From Torymus aiolomorphi (Eukaryota; Arthropoda; Insecta; Hymenoptera; Torymidae), in assembly GCA_036365515.1 (NCBI GenBank), contig CM070873.1, positions 68,569,529 through 68,633,528 of the forward strand: DNA of 64,000 nt, in the 5' to 3' direction. The position numbers were made by a program, and so were the translations under genes. Below are positions 12,181 to 25,274 of the stretch, one piece after another (position 1 is the first letter of the stretch; every line of letters begins with the position of its first letter). The notes under the pieces were generated by a model. It saw only the letters and a program-made list of their open reading frames with translations. It was not told the DNA's origin and ran no database searches.

Positions 12181-13408
12181 CACATCGACGGGTTCAATTT
12201 CGCATTAAATAAGTCATTGCCAGTTGAAAAGCGCGAGAGCAGGAAGGGGGAGAAAGAGAGAGAGCCGCCTCGGTAAATTGATCTATCTAGTCATATAGAT
12301 TCCAGTCGTGATTGGCAGACTGCCACGGAGATCACGAAGATCGTGACGCGGAAGTCGCGCTATGCAATTTCTCTCTTTCTCTCCGTTTCTCTCTATTATT
12401 TTCAACTCCTCGTTCGCGCGTGGCGTGCCTCTCCGCTGTGCGCTTTTGCGAGCACGCTGTAGTAGCGCGAGGCTCGTCTTTTTTTTGCTTTATGACCAGT
12501 TGCATTGCAGTTTCAATTGATCATAAAGCGCGCGCGTGTAAGGAATGTACAAGTTTTAAATTATGTTTCATTCAAAGGGGTATACTGTAGGTAAAAACTA
12601 CATAAGGAATCCCCCGATAGATATTGCCCAATTTTTGTACTCGACAGCAAAATAAAAATCAAAGCTACGCCAGTTTACGCAACGCTATACTTCGAGCAAT
12701 AAAATTCGTTGTTAAACCACAATATCGCTGCAACTTCAACTAGTTTTTCTATCTGACCAAAGTCTGTGTACCACTTAATATATATACATCCCCAGAAACC
12801 AAGCAATCCATTACATAACCAGAAAAACTCCAACTGATCCTTTTCTCTTTCCATCCACAAAATATGTCCCCTCCCCAACGCCACATTTTTCCTTTTCCCA
12901 ATCCCACCCACACCCGAAAAACAAAAAACTCCACCTGTCCGCGTCCCTATACGAATTCCCCGAGCAATTGCCGCTAACCAATCGGCCGCGTGCGCACAGC
13001 GAAAAGGCCAATTACGTCCAGGAAGAGCAGCAACGGTAGCGGCGGCGGCGACTACTCCCCCACCGGCTACTGCGCGCCGCCGGCCACTTTCACTGGTGAC
13101 CTAGTGGGGCAGCGACGCGGACGTACACCGTCCTGCAGCAGCAGACGAATCGCGCGCGGCAACGAACTTTGCGCGCCGCGGGGTCGTCCCTTCTTGCCTC
13201 GCTGCTGCTACCGCTACTGCAAGAGAGGAGAGGAGGGAGATCGTTGTCCGAGATGTGGGTTAGCGTACAGAGCGGATTCTTGGAGTTGTTGGGGGATATT
13301 AGGAGGATGGTATAGTGTGGTCTAAGAAGGTTTAAGTTGGAGATATAGAGAGAAGTTGTATGTTTGGTTTTTGGCGGATTAGTTGGCTTTCAGCCGGTTT
13401 ACGGTGGT
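12181..13408. other. Two GC-rich islands; the second has a strong skew flip
   Basis: A small island lies at about 12220-12540. The second spans about 12780-13400: line 12901-12960 has 26 C and 5 G, and line 13261-13320 has 25 G and 4 C. A 111-codon plus-strand frame at 12990-13325 begins with a Gly/Ser-rich stretch and could be mistaken for an exon. I see no supporting splice signals or recognisable domain. Confidence 0.55.
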
Positions 13409-13661
13409 TGTAACGAACTAATACTAGTTTAATAAATAAATAAGCACAATAGCATTTCAATAGATTTTATTGACGACGATGCGGCTCGTTACAAAGCACG
13501 TTCTAAAGCACGAATGACATTATGTTTCTCTTTCTTATTGGCTATAGCTTGTCTCACGTACTCCTTTTATCTTTTATAAACAAATTTCCTAAGCAACATA
13601 ACATTCGAAATACAAGGGCCTCTCACTCCCCTTTTCGTGTAGAAACCTTTCGGACTCTACA
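13409..13661 (-). mobile_element. Probable LTR of a retrotransposon (solo or 3' remnant)
   Basis: Read on the minus strand, the unit begins TGTAGAGTCCG at 13661 and ends GTTCGTTACA at 13409, so it has TG...CA ends. It is preceded by a purine-rich tract GGCGGGGGAGGCCGGGG that looks like a polypurine tract. Inside are a TATA-like TTTATAAAAG and AATAAA-type signals close to the end. The length (253 bp) is normal for an LTR. I found no second copy and no matching short flanking duplication, so it may be the 3' end of a deleted element. Confidence 0.45.
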
Positions 13662-15030
13662 CCCCGGCCTCCCCCGCCTCGTATCGATATAATCGATAAC
13701 TAAGGGGGCAGCGTGTATATCGTCGATTGGTTAATGGAGATGCATACTTTACGCAGCGTACTAATTACGTCACGTCGAGACACCTATATTTTATTGTATA
13801 AAGTTAATACCCCCCTTTAAAACTAAAAAGGTTACGTAAAAAAGCCAGAAAAATTACAAAAGGCGTATATGTCGGTAACAGTGGTTCTTTGGTACGATGA
13901 GAGATCTTGGGTGGATTTTGAAATTTCGCACGATGTTTTGTGAATAAAACAGAAAGATATTACAAAAAAAGGGATTTACGTGTTGATACGTATAATAATG
14001 AAAGATTAGCTGATGCAAAAAACAGGGAAAAGCGATCCTAGAATGCAGAACATAAAAGGTTCACGACTTATCTAATTGTATACTATTACAGGTCTAGAAA
14101 ATGGATATATTTATCACCTGGAAGTACTGACCCCTATAATCAATATGCAATAAAAATACAAGTGAATGTTTGTTGGAAACAATATGCGCGTATCGAGACT
14201 TCAATATATTGTTCCTAGTGCAAATCAATTCGATTTTCACTTGTCCAGTCGATGTCCAGATACAGTTAATAGAATGCATTATTCATTTGCATTGATTTAG
14301 CACTTAATGATAGCCATTGATTAGATTTAACATTATCAATTAATAGATTAGATAAGTCGTTATTTAAAATTACATTGATTTTTTAGTGCTTTATCCCTGT
14401 CTAAACTGAAAGCTTATAAAGTATTTCTTTTCACTTGCACACTTTGCTTAGAAAGGTTAAGAATTAAAAGAGAATGATATTTTTATTTGCTTCGCTTCGT
14501 CAGGTGCAAACGTAACTAAACGTTGCATTTTTCATCGAGCTCGAACTTATTACCTAATCATTCCGTGCAAAATTCAAATTAAACGTATAGATTTTGCCGA
14601 AGTCGCAAATTGCTATCGAGTCGTTTTTTTTTGTGCGACATTAAAAATTACTATTACCGTAACACTATGGGCGTGCGCAACAGTAAAACTTTCAACGACC
14701 GTTTTCGCGTGCTGAAAAAAGCTCAGTTTTTGCGAAAATCAATGTTATGTAGGGACTTTAAGTATGCAAATTTATGGCCGAACTCACTTGAACCCACGAA
14801 ATACGGCTCTACTTTACGGGTTTGACAAACTCGTGTAATAGGCATATGTGCCGTATAGTAGATGGATAATGCCCATACTAGACGTACTTGCAAAACAATC
14901 GAGATTACGGAAGTTTAGCGCAGGAAAAAGGCATTTTCTATTTAAAAAAACTAACAACCGTTGTTTACATCAAAATAATTTCATAATAACGTATAAAATT
15001 AAAACATCTATCATAACAGCAAATCTACAT
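13662..15030. other. AT-rich stretch without an island
   Basis: Apart from C-rich bases next to the LTR-like unit (13662-13680), this is AT-rich to moderately mixed sequence without the usual GC-rich island. No gene, no RNA gene and no transposon ends recognised. It may hide remains of the retroelement associated with the LTR; I see no recognisable coding frame. Confidence 0.5.
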
Positions 15031-15672
15031 AAAATTTCGAAACCCCAAACTCGCATCGTCAACCGATTTTCCAACGATTCACGATCGATATCCGTAATTA
15101 CACTCCTATACACACCGCTACCGATGAAAAAAAGGAAACCTAAACAAAACCTCCTCCACAAAAGCCCCCCCGCCGCACACACGACATTGTTCGTAGGTAT
15201 ATATATATGCAGCAGCACACGCGAGCCCGGCTCTATTTTTCCTAAGCCTCTTTCGCTCTCTTCCGTGCGTCGGCGTGTGTTGTGTTTAGAGGCGGCGGCG
15301 GCGGCGGGTCAGTAACCAGGTCATTCGCGCTCCCACCTATAGGCGCGCGCGCGCTCACGTGACCCCCGCAGGCTCGCGCGCGGAAAAAAGTGCATCGTCC
15401 AGCAGAGCGAGTGCGCGCTCGATCGAAATAGAACGTTTCCGCCTTCAACCTGCACGCGTGCGTGTCCGAGCCGACGCGTATACTGTATGGTGGTTGTGCG
15501 GTAGGAAGTGGAGAGCTGGGTTAGGTTTTTTTTTCCTTTCGCTTGGGTGGTGGGGCTGGTCGAGGTTAATGAAAGTATGGAGATGTTATAAAAATGGGTT
15601 TAGGTCTTGGATTTGTAACTGTTGAGTTGAGATATTAGTTAGCGTTTGGTTTGCAATACTTCATAAGTCTAT
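15031..15672. other. GC-rich island with skew flip
   Basis: The left part (about 15040-15180) is C/A-rich. The core (about 15200-15480) includes GGCGGCGGCGG and GCGCGCGCG. The right part (about 15480-15650) is G/T-rich. No gene supported. Confidence 0.5.
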
Positions 15673-16245
15673 TTAACTCTTTCGCTTTTAGAGATGACAT
15701 GATGGGACCGATTCTTTTTATAAAAGCAAATACACAATTTTTTCACACGGGACGAACAATTTAAAAAAAAATTTGAGGGTATACCTCTGAAGAAATTTTT
15801 TTCTCATTCTCTAGGTTATAAAATAGATGAGAAAGTTTTCGCACACTCGAAAATGGTCTTGCGACACGTGAATATATTTGTTGGCACCTTCAAGAGCTTC
15901 CTATTGGCTAATCATCAGTGACTGTTTTTTGTTCATTTTTAAATATTTTTTAAAACCGTGTCCCAAGACCATTTTCAAGTGTTTTTTTTTTCAAATTTTT
16001 TTTTTTTTATTTTTTGAATCCTCTAAGTGTAGACAAATTGTGGATTTTCTCATAAATATATCGCTATTATAAAATTAAATATTGAGTTCAAATGTGCATG
16101 ATATCCGATAAGATTTTTTCTTTTCAATTCAATGAATGTAATGAAATACTAGTAGATGCAGGTCATCATAAAATATTTGAAAAATTTTTTAATAGCAGAA
16201 ACTTCTTATGTTACTACATATTAGCCGTGGGAGCGAAAGGGTTAA
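15673..16245. mobile_element. piggyBac-like MITE flanked by TTAA
   Basis: TTAA occurs at 15673-15676 and 16242-16245. Immediately inside, the ends read CTCTTTCGCT on the left and the complement of CCCTTTCGCT on the right. TTAA followed by a CCCTTT-type start is the pattern of piggyBac-superfamily termini. The 565-bp interior is AT-rich. Its short frames (60 to 85 codons) show no transposase features, so it is non-autonomous. Confidence 0.6.
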
Positions 16246-17740
16246 ATGCAATAGATTATTTACGTACGCCGCAATAATTTTAAGAAATTCAATTTTTTCC
16301 ACCATCGAATTCCCAAAATTTTTTGTTTTAATTTTTATTTCTATTAAGATAATTTTTCTTGGATAAAGAATGTATAAAACCTGATATAGGTTAATAAATA
16401 ATAAAAAGGTGTCGAGAAAAAATCGAAATAATTTTATGCTGTTCAAAACAAGTGGGTATTATGTAGGACATAGTTGAACGAGATATTTGTGCATGCGCGA
16501 GCAGTCAGGCTCGAAACATTCAATTAATGAGAAAGTCATTTTATTTTCGCTCGCGCGTCAGCAAAATTCTTCAGGTTCATATTACGCCTATGATCACACT
16601 TATTAAGCTGTTTATGAATGTCATGTATTAAAACGATAATCACGAAGTACTCGTATATGCATTACATAACTTGTATATGTAGGTAACGTGTCAAAAAAAC
16701 ATTCCAAGAATTTTCAATTTGCCTCGCAATTTCAAGTAATTTTATTTTTAAGAAAAGAGAATTTTAATTTCAGATTAATTAAACTGCCACCAACGTGATA
16801 CCACAAAGAACGAAAGTTTTAAAATGAAATTTTCCACGAACAAAGTATTTGTAATTGAAAATCTGTTGATTCGTGAACGTCAAGAAATCTGGTTGTAATT
16901 TCACCCTGATCATTACACAAAAGTAACCATTATCTTCGTGCACAATTATCCGTACCTCGGAGTGTTATAATTAAAAATCTAATCACTCGTTCGAAAATCA
17001 AATTCAAAGCCTACACTTAAAACCTTTTATACTAAATCCTCATTGCACATTTTCCCGCATTCTCACTTCTCGCGCGCTGCACAGCACCGCCTTTTCCCTC
17101 ACTACTATACCGCGAAAGAGAAAGTTCGGGAATCAAAGCTGGCGCGCTTATCTCACGGCGGCGGGTCACTATACCCGCGACATTGTCGTATATGTATGTA
17201 TATGCGTCTCGAGAGAGGAAGGAAAGGCTGCCGCGTGCGCACTCGAGATTAATTCCTGTGCCCGTACGCATGCGGTCACAGACGCTGACGCGCGACCAAG
17301 GTTTAGGTTACCCGAGAGAGAGAGGGAGAGACAAGTCGGAAGCAGGAAGAGAAGAGAAGTTGCCTGTGTCGAGAGTGCGTATGTGTGAATGGTGTACAAG
17401 GAAGAGGTTTCGGTTTTCTAGGAGCGGTAAAGAATTATTATTGTTTGATTTAGAAGTAATGGGTTGAGGAGAAGAGAATGGCCCGTTGAGTAGTTTTTGT
17501 AGGTGGCTCTGTGTTACGAATGACTTGACTGTATGATTTATGAATAGAAACGTATATTATATAAAGTAGTTGGTATTATGAACAATGTAGTAACATATAC
17601 TTACTGGAGCGTATGCGATACAATAAATCAATTTTAGTTTTCAATTAAGCAAGCGTTAAGCGTTTTCTAAATTTTAACCTTACATAAATTTAAAAACTAA
17701 TTAAAAATTTCAACTTTACTATTATTATAAACGTTAAAAA
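16246..17740. other. AT-rich DNA followed by GC-rich island
   Basis: AT-rich to about 16980 with no element recognised. The island spans about 16990-17520: an A/C-rich left shoulder near 16990-17060, a CpG-rich core, and a G-rich right shoulder from 17380 to 17520. AT-rich DNA follows. No gene supported. Confidence 0.5.
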
Positions 17741-19200
17741 AATGTTAAAAACTCATGACAAATACACCGTTTTACAGTCGCTAATAACACAGATACCTTT
17801 ACAACGATTCCCCCATTCAACCCACCACACAATCTGCCGAACCGACAGCATTCCTCGCGTTCTCCAGCAATTATTTCTTACACCGCCGACGCCGCCTCTG
17901 TCTCATCCGCGAATTTCGCTGGTTTTGTCGCGTGTCGCGCTTTTTTCCAGCGCGCCGCGCGGTCCGTGCACTTTGCGCTCGCGAGCGGGTATTTTTACGC
18001 CCGAGTCATCGCTCCCACGCCGGTTTGTATTTTTGCAGCCATCCGGGCGAAAATATGTAACGACGTCTGACGCTTAACATCTGTAGCGCGAGAGAGAGGG
18101 TCGAACGATTCATAAAAATGTGCGCGGGCCATTGAGGAGGAGGAGAAGCGGACGTGAATTTTTGGGGGTGAATGAGAAGAAAAAGGCGCATGAATGCGTC
18201 GTAGCGTTGTTTGGCGTGGGATATTTTTAGGGTATTGTTTATTGGGAGTAAAGTTGAGTTGACGGTTTGGTTTGTTGCTGCGTTTCCAAGATGAGAGAAG
18301 TAGGATGGAAAGAAATGTAAGTTGTGATTAAATTGGATTCACTTAATGTGCTTGGCTTTACTATAGTTTAATTGGTAAACTCGTACTATATCATAAAAAT
18401 TAAAAATTTTTTCTTATAAAAATTGAAGAAAGTATAAAGATAAACTCTAAACACTACAAAATAACACGTAAACCAAACGACCCATCAAATCGATAAAACA
18501 TTATGAAACCTAGACGAGATAAAGAAAGAAAAAACATCGCGACACTTTTCACAGCACCCGAGCACGGCGCAGTATACAGCGCACTCGGCGAACTGAAAAG
18601 CAGAGGAGCGGCGTGAACGAAGTTAAAAGAAACGCGCGCGAGCGCGAGAATGAATGAGACAGACGTGAAGTGCCGGCGAAAAGAGACCCAAAAAGAAGCG
18701 CAAAGACGAGAGCGAGAGAGAAAGAAAAAAATGAACCGGCGGAGAGAGCGTCTCTACTTTTCGAGAAGGCGAGACATTCGTCCCGCCTCGGCGAAGATCG
18801 CGCATTAATTCTGGCACTTCTCGCTCGGAGTGGGTAGGAGTATAACGACGACGCGTCTGAAACGAAGCGCGCGAGACCAATTGAAACTTTCGGACTGTCG
18901 TGGATTGGAAGGCAAATTAAGCTGCTTGGTTTTTAATTTGATATACTGTAGTTTTTGGTGGACAAAATTTACGGTTTAGTTTTTAAAGTTCGGTTTTTGG
19001 GATCGTTGATAGATTGGTAGGTTATTATTAGTTGCCATTTAATTAATCTTTGTACATTAGTAGATAATGGAAACTAATCAATTTATATGTTCAGAGTATT
19101 ATTCTCATTTAATGCATAAGCTAATGCAACAATTTCAATACATTATATACAATCAAAACAGTGAAAAAGGATTTATTTAACATTCAAATTATAACTATTC
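17741..19200. other. Two GC-rich islands with skew flips
   Basis: The first island (about 17750-18310) has C/A-rich sequence at 17810-17910 and G-rich sequence at 18130-18310. The second (about 18470-19020) has A/C-rich sequence near 18470-18500, a GA-rich core, and G/T-rich sequence from 18895 to 19020. No protein-like frame. Confidence 0.5.
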
Positions 19201-20738
19201 GATATAAACAAAAATAACTCCATTATCAAAATCATACCAAAAAACAAACAAACTTTATCTCACTAACAACCATACAATTACAATGAAAACTCTCCACATA
19301 AACACATTACAACCCAACGAAAATACCATCCCTCACCTCGGCACGTCGTTAGCCGCACTTGACCCCTAAAAAAGCTCTAAAAATCTCCTCGCTCCGTTTT
19401 TCATGGCTAATATAACGAGTCGCGACCCCCGCCGCGACTCTAAATACATACCCCCCCCCCCTCCACAAGGCAACAAAAAAATGAGAACAGCAGCGTCTCG
19501 CTCTGCGACTCCTAAAAAAATGAATCAAAGCGTCTGCCCGTCTTCTCGCGCGAGAAAACTCGAGACTCGTAAAGCGGCGAATTAACGGCCTCCACTGCCG
19601 CCGAGTCAATAACACGGCGCCCGTCAATAAAGCGGCCGATGCACGCGTCGCCGGAAAAGTCGCCAAAAAAGAAGGAATAATCCGGTGCATCGCGTCGAGA
19701 GCCACATTGTGTGTAGACAGAGAGAGAGAGAGAGAGAGAGAGAAGAGTGCGAGGAGGGATCAAAGGAAGGGTTTCGGGGTTTTTCTCCTCGCTCGCGATT
19801 CTGGTGAAATCGGTGCGCGGCGGCGCGGAGGTCGACGAACTCCCGGAGTTCGCGGCGGCAGCGCTTTTTATACAAGCGGCGATCGATGAATCAGTTTTAA
19901 CGGATGGCACATACGCACGGCGCGTGGGAGGAACGAAAGGAGTGTCGTCGTTGTGACGCATGCGGCGTTCTTTTTGATTTTCGGATGAGAATAGCCATGC
20001 GGGATGAGTTGATTCCGAGGAGGTCAAAGTAAATAATTGCACGTTTTAGGGAGAATAGTGCGTTGAGAATCGTTATAACGTATATAAATATTAGGTAGGG
20101 TTCTAAATTCGTTTACGAATAGCTTCTACACAATCAACACACCTAATTCCCGGTGATCAAACGGTACATCCGAACTTCCGATAACCCATAGCGCTATCGG
20201 CATTTATCTCAGGCAATACAATACTACGTACAGCCACAGGAAGCGAAGACAAAGTCAGCCGAAAGTTCAAAAACCCCTCATTGTCGAATTATCCTAGTTC
20301 AAACAGAGCGGTCGGGTGTTAGGCAACACGAAAATTTATCTTCCTGTGTGTATATATCGCTTGACTCTTTTCCACTTCCGCTCTCGCTCGGGTGTGTATT
20401 TTTATTCACCCATTGGTGCGCGCGTGCGCTTACGTATCATCGTGTGTGCGTGTGTATAGCGTAACGGTTCCAGGCGCGCAAGCGCACGCACCCGCGTGAT
20501 AAGAGGTTTTTCACCTGGGCGTCGATAAGCGGCTGTGCGTTGGCCCCCTCCCGAAATAGCCCGAAGTTCAAGTGCGAGCTGCCGGAAGGTTGCGCACGCA
20601 CGCACATGTGTGTCTGTGTGTGTCTACTGAATGGTAAGTGGGATCGGCTGATGGAAATATCGTGAAAGAATGAAAATGAATTACAAATGTTGTAAATGGA
20701 GTTTGATCTAGTATAAATTTGTCGTAAGGTATTTATAT
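19201..20738. other. Two GC-rich islands; C11 tract, (GA)n and a donor-like site
   Basis: The first island (about 19210-20060) contains a C11 homopolymer at 19451-19461 and (AG)n at 19719-19742. Frames of up to 176 codons in it are compositional. The second (about 20110-20660) flips from C/A-rich to G-rich and ends with ATG followed directly by the splice-donor consensus GTAAGTG at 20631-20640. I see no convincing core promoter upstream of that site. Confidence 0.45.
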
Positions 20739-20992
20739 CACTTACAAAAACGTTTAGTAAAAATTATTAATAATTTTGTAAAAATTACTATACTTTATGG
20801 GAAAGCCATCACAAACTGTAAAAACTCAAAAAATTACCATACTTTGTAAGAAATTTTGCTAGAAAGATAGGAAAATTTACTATAAGTACTGTAAAACTTA
20901 CTGTAAAGTATGGTAATTTTTTGGATTTTTTACAGTTCGTAGTAGCTTTATCAGACAGTATAGTAACTTTTCCAAAACTTTTTTCTCAGTAC
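20739..20992. mobile_element. Imperfect palindromic MITE, about 254 bp
   Basis: The segment containing ACTGTAAAAACTCAAAAAATTACCATAC on the left (about 20813-20842) is mirrored on the right (about 20906-20938), and weaker pairing continues outward on both sides. The outer limits are approximate. AT-rich with no coding capacity. It differs in sequence from the other palindromes in the window. Confidence 0.6.
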
Positions 20993-22780
20993 ATGAATAG
21001 AAAAAAAACGAATTCATTCGTATGGTTACGTCAGAACAAGGAAAACAATCACGACTAGTTCGAGTCTTGTATATATTTTCAAAGTTGTAATGCATTCGTA
21101 AAACAATAAAAGTCTCAAGTTGATCGTTGAAACGTGTGCCACACTTTAAACTTTATTTCAAAAGCCCAATTTCTTTTACTTCCTCATAGAGAAAGTTTTC
21201 CATTCAACAATGAGAAATACAGTTTATCTAAAATATTGTTCTACATATTTGTTTAATGACAGTGAGTACAAATTCTTATTACCATTGTTCTGTTAATTTT
21301 AAATAGCTTCTCAGAAACCTTCATAACCAAACCAAAAAAGCCGAGACCTCCCATCCCGTTTCTAAGCCTCGCACCAGCGAACCACGGCATTACGCACCGA
21401 ACTAGACCAAAAAAGCCCTCCCATCAAACTCCACTTACATAACCAGCTCCTTCTCCCAAGCCGTCCTCCTCACCCATCTATCCATCCATCCCCTCCAGCA
21501 AAAACCCCCACTCCGAAAAAGAAAATCGCCCCATTCAATCTCACAGTTACAGCGCGCGCAAATCTCTCTCTCTCTCTCTCACGCACTGCGCGCCGTCTCT
21601 TTTTGCACTCGATCGCGCCGCCAGATCGCGTCTCTCTAACCGCTCTGCGGGGATAAAAATTCCCTAGCCGAAGGAGGGAAAGAGTGAGTGGGGAAGTGAG
21701 CGAGTGCATCGTCCTCGAGGAGAAAGTGAGTTGCGCCATAGCAGTGGAGCTGCTATAGGTCTCTGTGTGTATGTATGGGGTATACACGTACATGCTGCGG
21801 ATCAAAGCCTCGATTCTGCGTTAGAACCCGCGCGGATCTGTTTTCGCGTGCACACAGACACGGGCTGACGTTTCGTAACGGGCGATATACGTTAGAGAGA
21901 GAGAGAGAGAGAGAGAGAGTTTCCTGCATTGTCAGCGCGCTCGCGCGAACTTCCTAATGCGGGATTCGAGGGATCAGGTTGCTTGCGCGCGGTGAGTTTG
22001 ATTGGTCGCGGGAGTTGTTGTTTCTATATTCGCTTCTGTACGAAACGATGACTTTTCCGTGGCAGTTGTGTGCGCGCGTAGATTTTCCTGGGAATTTGTG
22101 TAATCGTTTCGCAGGTAGTTACGAGTCTCAAGGTATCTTAAACGGCGCCTTTTATTGGACTTTCCGGTTTTAACGAGCGCGGGCGCTTTCCTCGTGAGGT
22201 AAACGGTGTATATATGTATGATGTGCCTCATAACGGCCAAAGTGTTTTTATGACAGGCAGAATTTAAATTCCGACGGCTTTTCATGTTTACAGATAAATC
22301 TGACGTCGCTGCTGATATAGCCGGGTTTTAACAAGTTATGTAGCTCTCTTATCGCCGCGTTTGTCAATGTATTCTATTTGATAATAGCGAACGATAACAA
22401 ATAACTATGTTCATATAGTTATATATGTGAGTGTACAGAACAAGTATAACTAAGGAAGTTGTACACAAAACTTTCGCCTACTTGTAAAAAAAACAACTTT
22501 AAAATGTATATTTATACATATAGAATGGAACTCCATTCGACATTTAGTTGTTTTCAGGAAGAAAATGTTTCCAAATTCATATTTAAAAAGTTGTTCTGGA
22601 TAAATTTGTGTACCAGCAGAAATAGATATGTAAGGTAAGACGTGATATTTCTGAAAATTCAGAAAATCTTGTTCGCACTTTCTATCTTAAATTGTACATC
22701 AGACAATAATATTGTATATAAAAAGTGAGTTTTTAAAGGCCACTGAAGTTCGCATCTTTCTTTAAAATAGACTAGACAGA
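20993..22780. other. GC-rich island with CT tract left and GA tract right
   Basis: AT-rich to about 21310. The island spans about 21320-22060: C/A-rich at 21330-21500, a CT tract near 21562-21580, a CpG-rich core, (GA)n at 21894-21919, then G/T-rich to about 22060. Mixed and AT-rich sequence follows to 22780. No gene recognised. Confidence 0.5.
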
Positions 22781-24134
22781 GACTATAAATCATCTGCACC
22801 AACCGTCACGAAAAAATCCATTCATTAAAAACCCCATCCCCACCACTCCACCTCCGTTACACAACGTATACGCATGCACGCAGGCATTGCACCGACCGCT
22901 TAGAACATTTCCCTAGACGTTTCTCAGCCGCGCGCAGAAAGCGAGAAGGCAAACGACTGCCCTTCACCTCGCAGCGCGCTGCAGCCGCAGCCGCAAGTTC
23001 TTAACGCGCGAGTGTATGATGGCGCGAACAAAAGGATAACGCAATCGCGTAACCGCCCGGAGGCCATCGCAGCGGGATTCGCGCGCGAATGTTGTTGCAG
23101 CAGCAGCAGCCGTTCACCTGCGACGACGAAGATGAGTGGTGGTGCTGTGCGTGCGAGGTGCGTGGGATGGGTGGATGAAGGTTTTGGGATTTTGAAATTG
23201 ATGATATGGGTGGTAAGGATAAAGGGATTGGGAAATTTTATGAAAAGTATCAGTATAGTGTCAGCTGGATTGAAGATTTATTTTTCAAAGCTCATTTCAA
23301 GCTAATAATAGGTCGCCGGTGAAGTTTGAGCTGTTGGTATTAAATTTTGTTATACGCGTGTTATTTTAAGCTAAAGCTGCTTATAGTTGAGGATAGGCGA
23401 AGTATGAGTAAACACGACTTTTACATCTATTTCTGAAACTAATAAATTTCATTCAACCTCACACCGTGTATTTTTAGGTATATGACATCAACGAGCAAAT
23501 GGTCCTGATTCCAATCGCCTAATGTAATCGATTGGCCATAAACTTTGCAATATTGCAGGTAATATTGTAAGTTGCATTTTACGTCAGGCCGGGAAAAGTC
23601 TCGAATATGATTTATGATATTGTTACATAATGATCGTTAAAGTTTCTGTCTTTTTTATGAACTACAAAATGCTACCTTAAACTCCATTAGCAATTTTATA
23701 ACCTTCTTTTTTAAGCAAATGAAACGTTACGTGACTCGGTCATTTAATGGCCTTAACTGGATATTTACTGGTTCAGTTACCTTAAAGCGCACTGCGTTTA
23801 CATAACTATTTAGATGGTGTCTTTTCAAATTGCAATATTATAGCATCGTACTGCTAATCCATGCGATCGCTTAAACCTATCGACTAATTCCATCCATTTA
23901 CCATTTCTTGCTGCCAAGCTAGCGCATAATGTCCTGAGAGCCCAGACTTAATAATAATTCCTTCGTATTCAAATTCACTTTCTATAACTAACTAAAAGTT
24001 AAAATTTAATTCTTTACACTGCGTAATATGTAAAGAATTATATAATGAAGTCAAATTTCACCTGTATTCAACGTTCACTTATCATTATAATTACTGACTT
24101 ATCCGCAACAATATACCTTTCCTCCATTAATTCA
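22781..24134. other. GC-rich island with very strong skew flip, then AT-rich DNA
   Basis: Line 22801-22860 has 25 C and 3 G; line 23161-23220 has 25 G and 1 C. The core near 23090-23130 has CAG-type repeats. From about 23300 to 24134 the sequence is AT-rich with nothing recognised. Confidence 0.6.
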
Positions 24135-24461
24135 TACCCACGTAAAAAAAATTACGTTTGGAAAAAGTTCGGGAAAAGTTTTATTTGGCTTCAGTTTGGG
24201 AAAACTTATGAAATGAGACAATGCCAAACTTCCCAATTCAGCCCGTATCAAACATATTTACTTAAGTATTGTCATACGACACCTATCGGTAGTCGCTAGT
24301 ACTTGAATAATTTATTTACGAAAATTTTTCAAACTTTAGCCAAACTTTTTAAAACATTATATCTAAGTTTGGCATTGTCTCATTGCATAAGTATCTCAAA
24401 CTTGAGTCAAACAAAACTTTTCCCAAACTTCTTCCAAATGTAATTTCTTTTTACGTAGGTA
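24135..24461. mobile_element. 327-bp MITE flanked by TA, long terminal inverted repeats
   Basis: The ends are TACCCACGTAAAAAAAATTACG and the near complement ending ACGTAGGTA. Each arm continues about 95 bp inward (GGGAAAAGTTTT, ATGAGACAATGCCAAACTT), leaving a central spacer of about 130 bp. TA at both ends fits a TA target duplication. No coding frame. Confidence 0.75.
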
Positions 24462-24713
24462 CTCTCCATAAACAACCGAATTGTCAATTCACGTTACAGA
24501 CCCGAGGAAGTAACCATTCGCAAGCCAATCGCTATATCCCTGTACGAATTCGTGACCACTCTCTCATACATCGCAGCCCAGCCTGCGCAAGGAACCGCAA
24601 TGTCGTCGCAAGCTTGTACACTCTCTGCACTCTGAAGCGTATAAATCCATCAGAGTAACCCCGGCCCTTGATTTTTCAATCCCTCCAGCTGCCGCAACAG
24701 CAGCAACCTTATC

Positions 24714-24749
<36 letters not shown>

Positions 24750-24874
24750 CGAACAATCCGCGAAACGAGTGCAACTTTTACGACCCCACCTTCCCCCCCT
24801 CTGGGATTATATCGCACCTGTAACCCAGTTAATTTTAATAGCTCGTAAAAATGGCGCGCGAGCGCGAGAGAATA

Positions 24875-24905
<31 letters not shown>

Positions 24906-25064
24906 GAGAAGGATACACACGCCATTGTTGCGGTCGGCGCGATTTAACCTGGCGATATCGCGCGGGCGAGTGTAGACCGCCGCCCGAAACGCCCATCAAT
25001 TATCGGCCGAGGCGATAAACTTGGCCGAGGCGCGAGAGAGATGCAAGGAGAGCCGAGAAAAATC

Positions 25065-25101
<37 letters not shown>

Positions 25102-25274
25102 GAGAGTCCGCTGGCGTTGGAGTTTGGTAAGAGCAGGGGTTACGTAATGAGGGAGGTAGCGTAGAGAGAATGGATTTTGAGAGATTTGTAAGTTTTTTTT
25201 ATAAATAGGGCACGCGATGTTTTTGTCTATGTTTAATTAGATATTCGCAGGATTGCACTATCAGGATACGGTAG
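24462..25274. other. GC-rich island bounded by (CT)n and (GA)n
   Basis: The C/A-rich left shoulder (about 24480-24700) leads to (CT)n at 24716-24746. The core is CpG-rich with GA tracts. (GA)n at 25067-25099 is followed by a G-rich right shoulder to about 25170. No protein-like frame. Confidence 0.55.

Noticed and set aside
12990..13325. 111-codon frame with a Gly/Ser/Tyr-rich start that resembles an exon
   Set aside because: No acceptor or donor sites frame it convincingly and the second half is compositional Arg/Cys-rich sequence from the island.
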